Positions 63,497 to 64,000 of a stretch of DNA of 64,000 bases are shown piece by piece; position 1 is the stretch's first letter, and each line of letters begins with the position of its first letter. This stretch comes from Algoriphagus sp. (GTDB taxonomy: Bacteria; Bacteroidota; Bacteroidia; Cytophagales; Cyclobacteriaceae). The notes beneath the pieces were generated by a model. That model was not told the DNA's origin. It saw only the letters and a list, made by a program, of their open reading frames with translations, and made no database searches. The translations under genes were made by a program, and so were the position numbers. The stretch covers positions 62,001 through 126,000 of the forward strand of contig NZ_JABXIN010000013.1 of the NCBI RefSeq assembly GCF_013373065.1. Reading direction: 5' to 3'.

Positions 63497-64000
63497 TCAA
63501 TATTTAAAGCATGGCATGGAAGACTTTCTTCCAGCACCTTTCGCAGATCCTGCCAAGAAGCTGTATCGGATAGAAATTTCATTGGCACCTCCGGTAGTAG
63601 CATTCCCTAAGGAAGAAAGGGTAAAATCATGACTATACCCAATATCCAAACCTCCTCCAAGAGAGATGCCTACCAAAGCGATGATGGATTCATGATTTGG
63701 GATGGAGTTCTCTTGAATTGGAATACCCCGGTACCAAACTCCTAAGACGAGGGGTTGAATATTAATTTGAGTCCCTAAATCCAACTGGGTAAAAGGGCCT
63801 TGGTTTTTATAATTAAAGGCAAAAGTCAATTCTCGCGTACCGGTTCGTTGGTTGAAAAATTCGGTTGAAGTTCCGCCCGATAAATCCAATTTCACACCTC
63901 CATGGGCTGAAAGCTTGAGTGGAAGTTCGCTGATTTCTCCATCGATAAAGGAAATATTAGGCTGGGTTACATGATGTGCTGAAGCGCCAAACCAAAAATT
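63497..64000 (-). CDS. PorP/SprF-family type IX secretion membrane protein (partial)
   Basis: The frame is open from the window edge to the TAA at 63497, so the N-terminus is missing. Seen: WFGASAHHVTQPN, close to the WxGxSxxHxxQPN signature of the family, then beta-strands ending at SIRYSF and a short basic tail with SSMPCF. PorP/SprF proteins are outer-membrane barrels that attach type IX secreted proteins or take part in gliding. The apparent internal GTG start at 63895 is not real, since coding continues upstream. Terminator lies before the photolyase gene. Confidence 0.9.
   Translation of the reverse strand, partial: NFWFGASAHHVTQPNISFIDGEISELPLKLSAHGGVKLDLSGGTSTEFFNQRTGTRELTFAFNYKNQGPFTQLDLGTQINIQPLVLGVWYRGIPIQENSIPNHESIIALVGISLGGGLDIGYSHDFTLSSLGNATTGGANEISIRYSFLAGSAKGAGRKSSMPCFKY

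Overview
The window looks like chromosomal DNA of a Bacteroidota bacterium, most likely of the order Cytophagales and close to Algoriphagus or other Cyclobacteriaceae. The evidence is a GldJ-type gliding lipoprotein (34589-35812), a PorP/SprF-type protein of the type IX secretion system (63497-64000), many lipoproteins with a short hydrophobic stretch ending in Cys, M28/S9/M20 peptidases, sulfatases, weak ribosome binding sites and frequent TTG starts. No rRNA, tRNA, CRISPR array, intact insertion sequence or prophage was seen.

Layout. 1-14.7 kb: secreted hydrolases and lipoproteins (M28 peptidase, ADP-ribosylglycohydrolase, acetolactate-decarboxylase-like lipoprotein, alpha/beta hydrolase), a membrane adenylate cyclase with TPRs, a sulfatase, an AraC regulator and a beta-lactamase-fold serine hydrolase. 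A DUF3667 gene is split by one in-frame amber codon. 14.7-20.1 kb: an AT-rich accessory block of seven genes all on the minus strand: a TIR-like/8xMP membrane protein overlapping a ThsB-like TIR gene, a zinc-ribbon YbjQ protein, a uracil-DNA-glycosylase-like protein, a TAATG-coupled HNH and HIT pair, and a zinc-ribbon/HNH-like protein. An imperfect 104-nt palindrome lies inside it. This is the best candidate for an undescribed (probably antiphage) system. 20.1-31 kb: a second sulfatase, fumC, ridA between two copies of a complex intergenic repeat, a LemA-TPM-TPM operon, a retropepsin/PDZ protein, a Fur-family regulator and a COX3-like protein.

31-44.5 kb: mfd, gldJ, the ohr/ohrR peroxide pair (the regulator has no cysteine), a cluster of palindromic repeats, an amidase, a hydroxylaminobenzene-mutase-like membrane protein, a Tat-exported oxidoreductase, oxyR with both redox cysteines, a frameshifted NlpE-like gene, and uppP. 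44.5-64 kb: an S9 peptidase; a one-piece membrane regulator (beta-propeller, one TM, AraC HTH) divergent from outer-membrane barrel genes; a GNAT and quinone oxidoreductase pair with a nearby remnant of a second oxidoreductase copy; an M20 dipeptidase; a DsbD-like reductase; an APC permease; an M28-PDZ peptidase; a TolB-like propeller; an MscS channel translationally coupled to a porin; an Fe-S photolyase; and PorP/SprF.

Two functional themes recur. One is export and degradation of peptides and sulfated glycans at the cell envelope, fitting a gliding, polymer-degrading lifestyle. The other is peroxide and DNA-damage response (ohr, oxyR, mfd, photolyase, DsbD). The intergenic DNA is rich in short palindromic repeats in the 10.3-10.8, 20.2-22.5, 24.5-26.0 and 36.8-37.3 kb regions.
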